Assembly (NCBI GenBank): GCA_003024985.2
Contig: PXIH01S0000033.1
DNA length: 11,303 nucleotides
Source: Euperipatoides rowelli
Lineage: Eukaryota; Onychophora; Udeonychophora; Euonychophora; Peripatopsidae
Reading direction: 5' to 3' (one strand)
Part shown: positions 8,653-11,303 of the stretch, piece after piece
Numbering within the stretch: the stretch's first letter is position 1
How the letters are laid out: the number at the start of each line of letters is the position of its first letter
The notes under the pieces: generated by a model
Told to the model about the DNA's origin: nothing
Database searches by the model: none
The model's input: the letters and a program-made list of their open reading frames with translations, nothing else
Made by a program: the position numbers and the translations under genes

Positions 8653-9337
8653 CTTTAGACTTGGGTTTCTTCTTTTTAGCTAGAGGAATATATATTTTTT
8701 GATGCTTGATAGATTTGTTAATACCGTAATATTTATTAAAAAATTCAGGGTGGCTTAACTGGTCCGGTGGGAAGTGGTCTCCACAGAAATACGTGCCATC
8801 AATTTCATGTTCACAACAGGAAGGTTCAAAACATTTGTAAAAATAACTTCTAATCTTCTGGATTTTAGGTGGTTTTGATCGGGTAGGAATAACTTGATCG
8901 GTCCGTCTAGCTAGAGCTTCATTCAGGGTAGGTATGACTTGATTCAGGGTAGAACTCAATTGTGAAGTTACAGCTGGCATGGTATTCGGAGATGGGAATA
9001 ATACATCATCCCCATCATCATAGTAGAGTGATGGCATTCTCTGTGTGAATCCATCATAATTATGATCAAGGATAGCAACAATAATCGGAATTCTCCATGA
9101 CAATAATATAACAAGCATGATACCCACATCTTTTATGTTTCATACAATAAAATATAAATTTAGGATAATCATTTAAATCATATTCAATGGGTACTAATTT
9201 ATAGCAATCTTTTTCATAACATCTAGATTTGAATGGTAGCCTGAGTTTAATGGCTTTTAAAGGTTAGACCGGTGATGCAGTTGGGGAGTCGGAGATAGTG
9301 TAAATCTCCGGTGTCGGTTTAGTTATGGTGTAACTTT
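8653..9337 (-). CDS. Exon 2: Thr/Pro linker and two CxxxxC...CxxH modules (frame broken)
   Basis: After the acceptor the frame reads a Thr/Pro/Ser-rich linker (SYTITKPTPEIYTISDSP), then meets TAA at 9266-9264. The same frame continues for 65 codons with module 1: Cys codons at 9221-9219 and 9206-9204, then Cys at 9146-9144 and His at 9137-9135, spaced C-x4-C-x19-C-x2-H. That frame ends with TGA at 9068-9066. Another frame takes over, with an acidic segment SLYYDDGDDVLFPSP, a linker holding two QVIPT copies, and module 2: Cys at 8833-8831 and 8818-8816 (plus an adjacent Cys), Cys at 8785-8783, His at 8776-8774, spaced C-x4-C-x10-C-x2-H. A Lys-rich tail (KKKKPKSKG) may be a nuclear localisation signal. 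The Cys/His pattern suggests metal binding but matches no family I know; the spacing is too short for a THAP domain. The hydrophobic start of the second frame near 9120-9070 may be out of phase and not a real membrane segment. Confidence 0.55.
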
Positions 9338-9424
9338 CTAGAAAAATAAACAGAAAAAAAAGTCATGAATAGTTTGAAAAAATAAAATATAGACTTAGAA
9401 ATAAATATTTAAGTTTCTACATAC
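9338..9424 (-). other. Intron 1 (87 nt, GTATGT...TTTTTCTAG)
   Basis: The donor is GTATGT directly after exon 1. The acceptor is TATTTTTCTAG, preceded by a long T-rich tract starting TTTTTTTTCTG. The interior is AT-rich with stops in all frames. Splicing makes a GAA codon across the junction and opens a Thr/Pro-rich frame. Both sites are inferred by eye. Confidence 0.6.
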
Positions 9425-9682
9425 CAAGTTCCTTTTTCTTGAGAGCTAATAGTTGCTGTAACATATTTTTCTTGGGCTGCGATAACTAAGATATTTGGAC
9501 TGGATGGCAATTTGTTCTTCAAGACCGATAATTTCACTCCTGATAAGTATTGCGAATAAACTATTTATTTCATCGGTGACCATATCATCCATATCCCCAT
9601 TGGAAATAATGTTCACGGGTTCCATATCTCTGGTCAAATTAATGTTGAGGGCATCTAACTGCTCTGTATTGCTGCATTCCAT
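9425..9682 (-). CDS. Exon 1: acidic N-terminus with coiled-coil-like segment
   Basis: The start at 9682-9680 has an excellent context (AACCATGG) and lies 38 nt downstream of the predicted initiator. The first 45 or so residues are acidic and polar (MECSNTEQLDALN at the start, NGDMDDMVTDEIN in the middle). They are followed by an amphipathic stretch, SLFAILIRSEIIGLEEQIAI. The simple frame stops at a TAG after 78 codons, in the middle of that pattern. One frame over, the DNA continues as MLQQLLALKKKEL up to the donor GTATGT at 9424. The change falls at the A5 run of AGAAAAATATG, where one base more would restore continuity. Ending this way, the last codon is split after its first base, as the next exon requires. 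An overlapping plus-strand frame at 9495-9722 is a shadow. Confidence 0.6.
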
Positions 9683-9710
9683 GGTTGAATTACTTGTCGT
9701 GAGAGAGCTC

Positions 9711-9725
9711 AGGTTGAAGTGATTA
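9711..9725 (-). promoter_or_regulatory. Initiator (TCACTTC) at the predicted cap site 9720
   Basis: On the minus strand TCACTTC fits the YYANWYY initiator consensus at every position. Its A falls at 9720, 30 bases downstream of the first T of the TATA box. The predicted leader before the ATG is only 38 nt. Confidence 0.6.
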
Positions 9726-9740
9726 AAAAATATTTTTCTT

Positions 9741-9752
9741 GGTATTTATACC
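9741..9752 (-). promoter_or_regulatory. TATA box GGTATAAATACC
   Basis: The minus strand carries TATAAATA at 9750-9743 within GGTATAAATACC, a strong TATA box. Its spacing to the initiator (30 bases) and ATG (68 bases) fits a focused RNA polymerase II promoter for the Cys-rich gene. Confidence 0.75.
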
Positions 9753-9770
9753 CTATACTAAAATGATATT

Positions 9771-9779
9771 AACCAATCA
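9771..9779 (-). promoter_or_regulatory. CCAAT box (inverted)
   Basis: CTGATTGGTTA on the minus strand contains ATTGG, the reverse of CCAAT, about 55 bases upstream of the predicted cap site. This is a usual position for an NF-Y site. The bases around the core also fit NF-Y preference. Confidence 0.5.
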
Positions 9780-9793
9780 GAAGTGAGATTGAA

Positions 9794-9832
9794 GATCCCG
9801 CAAAAAGATAAGGAGTTTTGAAAAATCCCGCC
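9794..9832. promoter_or_regulatory. Pair of E2F-like sites
   Basis: ATCCCGCAAAAAGA (from 9795) and ATCCCGCCTAAAAGA (from 9825) form an imperfect direct repeat about 30 bp apart. On the minus strand they read TTTTTGCGGGAT and AGGCGGGATTTTT, close to the E2F consensus TTTSGCGGGAAA. They lie about 75-110 bases upstream of the predicted cap site, next to the CCAAT box. In animals this combination is common in promoters active in S phase and in some DNA virus early promoters. Factor binding is inferred. Confidence 0.45.
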
Positions 9833-9869
9833 TAAAAGACCAGATGTAGTTTTCACTGCATTCTGTGCT

Positions 9870-10720
9870 TATCCTATGATGTCATTAAAAGTATTTTTTT
9901 TTTACTTTTTTGTAACGGAAGTAGAGTTATTTAGGATTGAAGGATACGGAAATGGTTGTGGAAGTGGCATGTGTGGTAAAGGTATCTGCCATATTGGATT
10001 TTTTGAACTCAAAAATGACATCACTCCCATCATGCATCATTAGTCATATGATCTGAAGGTCCACCCTACCCCTATTATATTTTTCTAATTTTTTTCAAAA
10101 AAATGTCCAAGTTTTTCACGCATGTTTCTGCACATCCTATGATGTCACTTCTGGTCAGCCATCTGGGAAAAACCCAGATGGGGACAGAAACTTTTTCAAT
10201 CCCATCATGCATATAATATTCCAGATAATAGAGCTTTTAAAGCTTCAATATCTGTAAAAAAACAGAAACAATAAGTCAACAATCTTGGATTTTGAAAAGA
10301 CCTGGATGGGGCCAGAAATTTTTCAATCCCATCATGCATCATAATATATCCTATCATGCATCAACATCTATCCCCTCATGAACCTAGAAAAGACCCGGAT
10401 GGGGCCAGAAACTTTTGAAGTGGGAAGGGAAAATGTCCCATCATGCATCATAATCAATCACAGCATGCATCATAATCATCGATTAATTGATATCTCATAA
10501 TGCATCATAATTGATTAATCAATATCCCACAATGCATCATATTCGATTAATCGATTACCTATCCCATCATGCATCCTAATCCATCCTAAAATGCATCAGA
10601 ATGTGATGTCATATGTTGATATTTGGGCATAAGATGGCAGCCATCTTTGATTTTATGATGTCACTTCCAGCCGCCATCTTGAAAAGACTCGGATTGGGCC
10701 AAAAATGACATTTATTATCT
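9870..10720. repeat. Cluster of degenerate composite repeats upstream of the Cys-rich gene
   Basis: Recurring blocks appear in a similar order. TGATGTCA or its reverse occurs at 9877, 10016, 10140, 10604 and 10656. GCCATCTT-like blocks occur near 10158, 10632, 10640 and 10671. GAAAAGACCYGGATGGGGCC-type blocks occur near 10168, 10294, 10387 and 10681. ATGCAT cores, mostly followed by CATAAT, occur at ten places: 10032, 10207, 10334, 10356, 10443, 10465, 10500, 10532, 10569 and 10591. From 10443 to 10596 the ATGCAT units are 22-37 bp apart and form a minisatellite. No coding frame is present. It could be a decayed tandem element or a regulatory array for the adjacent promoter. Confidence 0.75.
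10510..10554. repeat. Two perfect GATTAATC palindromes
   Basis: ATTGATTAATCAAT (10510-10523) and TCGATTAATCGA (10543-10554) are perfect palindromes, and a related CGATTAATTGAT lies at 10480-10491. All sit between ATGCAT units of the minisatellite. The TAAT/ATTA cores could bind homeodomain or HNF1/PBX-type factors, or may simply be part of the repeat. Confidence 0.6.
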
Positions 10721-11303
10721 ACTTTAGACAATTATTTAATTAAGGAATTATCTGAACTGATTTTTTATTTGTTTTCAACACAATTTTTTGATTGTTTTGT
10801 AATGTTTTTGATTTTTATACTTGTAAATTGTTATTTTTTTCTCCTCTCTTTTTGTATGTATTTGATTATAATCATATTTTAGTATTTGCCTAATGGTTAT
10901 TAATGGATTTGTAATTCAAGTATAAGAAAACATGAATTCTATTTACCTTATTGGACATTTTGTATTTTTTAGATCAATCTTTAGTAAAAGTATTTATAGC
11001 TTAGCCTACATAGAGTGATCGATCATCAATTGTTTTTTAAAAATTAAATTTTGTCCTATTCAAAAAAGATATAGAGTTCCTTTTAATCTCTATTATGTTG
11101 TGATAGTTGTAGTAATTTATTATTATATAGTATTAGGTAATTTGATACAGTCACTGAGATTTGTTGTATAGTTTTGTTACGTTTTTATGATGTTTTTGTT
11201 TGTTCTATTTATGGTTTGATTGGTGTAAAACCATAATAACTGTATAAGCTCAGCTTCAACTTATATGAAATAAATAAAAAATAAATAAACATTAATTTTT
11301 TTA
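10721..11303. other. AT-rich sequence ending in overlapping AATAAA motifs
   Basis: T-rich DNA without a reading frame of note. The last bases include several AATAAA hexamers (from 11269) in a GAAATAAATAAAAAATAAAT tract. This resembles a plus-strand transcript 3' end or the tail of a LINE-like retroelement, but no associated reverse-transcriptase frame lies upstream, so neither is established. Confidence 0.3.

Larger units (their letters stand above)
8011..9720 (-). pseudogene. Unrecognised three-exon Cys-rich repeat protein gene with broken frame
   Basis: A composite model from the predicted cap site (9720) to the last stop. Exons 9720-9425, 9337-8653 and 8506-8011 are joined by introns of 87 and 146 nt with GTATGT and GTAAGA donors; both junctions keep the protein-like frame. 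The order of parts is acidic N-terminus, coiled-coil-like stretch, Thr/Pro-rich linker, CxxxxC...CxxH module, second linker, second such module, Lys-rich tail, and three 30-residue repeats. The frame is broken four times: one missing base near an A run at about 9463-9467, TAA at 9266-9264, a frame change between about 9130 and 9070, and a 4-nt loss near 8227. A decaying gene explains this; assembly errors or unrecognised introns could explain some of it. I do not recognise the family, and cannot tell a host gene from a captured mobile or viral one. No capsid, polymerase or integrase is seen in the window. Confidence 0.6.

Noticed and set aside
9069-9127. N-terminal signal peptide or membrane segment of a separate 166-codon protein
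   Set aside because: The frame has no true ATG at its edge (it begins with GTG), and the stretch overlaps the end of the Cys-rich module frame, so it is probably out of phase.
8774-9221. THAP-type zinc finger
   Set aside because: The C-x4-C and C-x2-H parts fit, but the 10- and 19-residue spacers are far shorter than the usual 35-50 and the other conserved THAP residues are not seen.
9495-9722. 75-codon plus-strand frame
   Set aside because: It is antisense to exon 1, which has the promoter and Kozak context.
9992-10008. SRF CArG box at CCATATTGG
   Set aside because: The A/T core is five bases, not the required six, and it matches the degenerate GCCATCTT block of the local repeat better.
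1-11303. CRISPR array, tRNA or rRNA genes
   Set aside because: The tandem repeats lack unique spacers between identical repeats, and no tRNA-like or rRNA-like sequence was recognised on either strand by eye.

Overview
This AT-rich, repeat-laden window reads as nuclear DNA of an animal, probably an invertebrate. Supporting signs are an isolated GT-AG-flanked TPR exon, short introns, polymerase II promoter elements, hAT-type and Tc1/mariner-type DNA transposon relics, a satellite-like array and a long ATCC/ATCT microsatellite. There is no bacterial operon or ribosome-binding-site architecture. The species cannot be named from sequence alone. Two single N bases (3169 and 7357) suggest a draft assembly, so some apparent frameshifts could be sequencing errors.

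Layout. 1-110: a possible partial exon on the minus strand (weak). 577-870 (-): a broken helix-turn-helix region of a Tc1/mariner/IS630-like transposase. 1391-2165: about six tandem copies of a 131-bp unit carrying a hairpin. 2818-2910 (-): a clean 93-nt phase-0 exon encoding part of a tetratricopeptide-repeat protein, the best host coding sequence here. 3108-3689 and 3750-4170: two short non-autonomous hAT-like elements with 8-bp target-site duplications. 4257-5624: a fold-back repeat region with a repeated TGTAATTTGG-type motif. 6550-7560: an ATCC/ATCT microsatellite whose long ORFs are artefacts. 7942: an isolated transposon-like terminus.

7832-9840 (-): the most interesting locus. A compact promoter (two E2F-like sites, CCAAT box, TATA box, initiator) sits directly in front of an ATG in ideal Kozak context. 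Downstream I reconstruct three exons separated by 87-nt and 146-nt introns. They encode an acidic N-terminus with a coiled-coil-like stretch, a Thr/Pro-rich linker, two CxxxxC...CxxH putative metal-binding modules, a basic tail and a 30-residue repeat present three times. I recognise no family. The reading frame has four interruptions (two single-base-type shifts, one in-frame TAA, one 4-nt deletion within a repeat), so it is either a decaying gene or a gene with assembly errors.

9870-10720: immediately upstream of that promoter is a cluster of degenerate composite repeats with recurrent TGATGTCA, GCCATCTT, GGATGGGGCCAGAAA and ATGCATCATAAT blocks plus GATTAATC palindromes. It could be a transposon-derived satellite or a distal regulatory array. 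10720-11303: AT-rich sequence with no coding signal, ending in overlapping AATAAA motifs.
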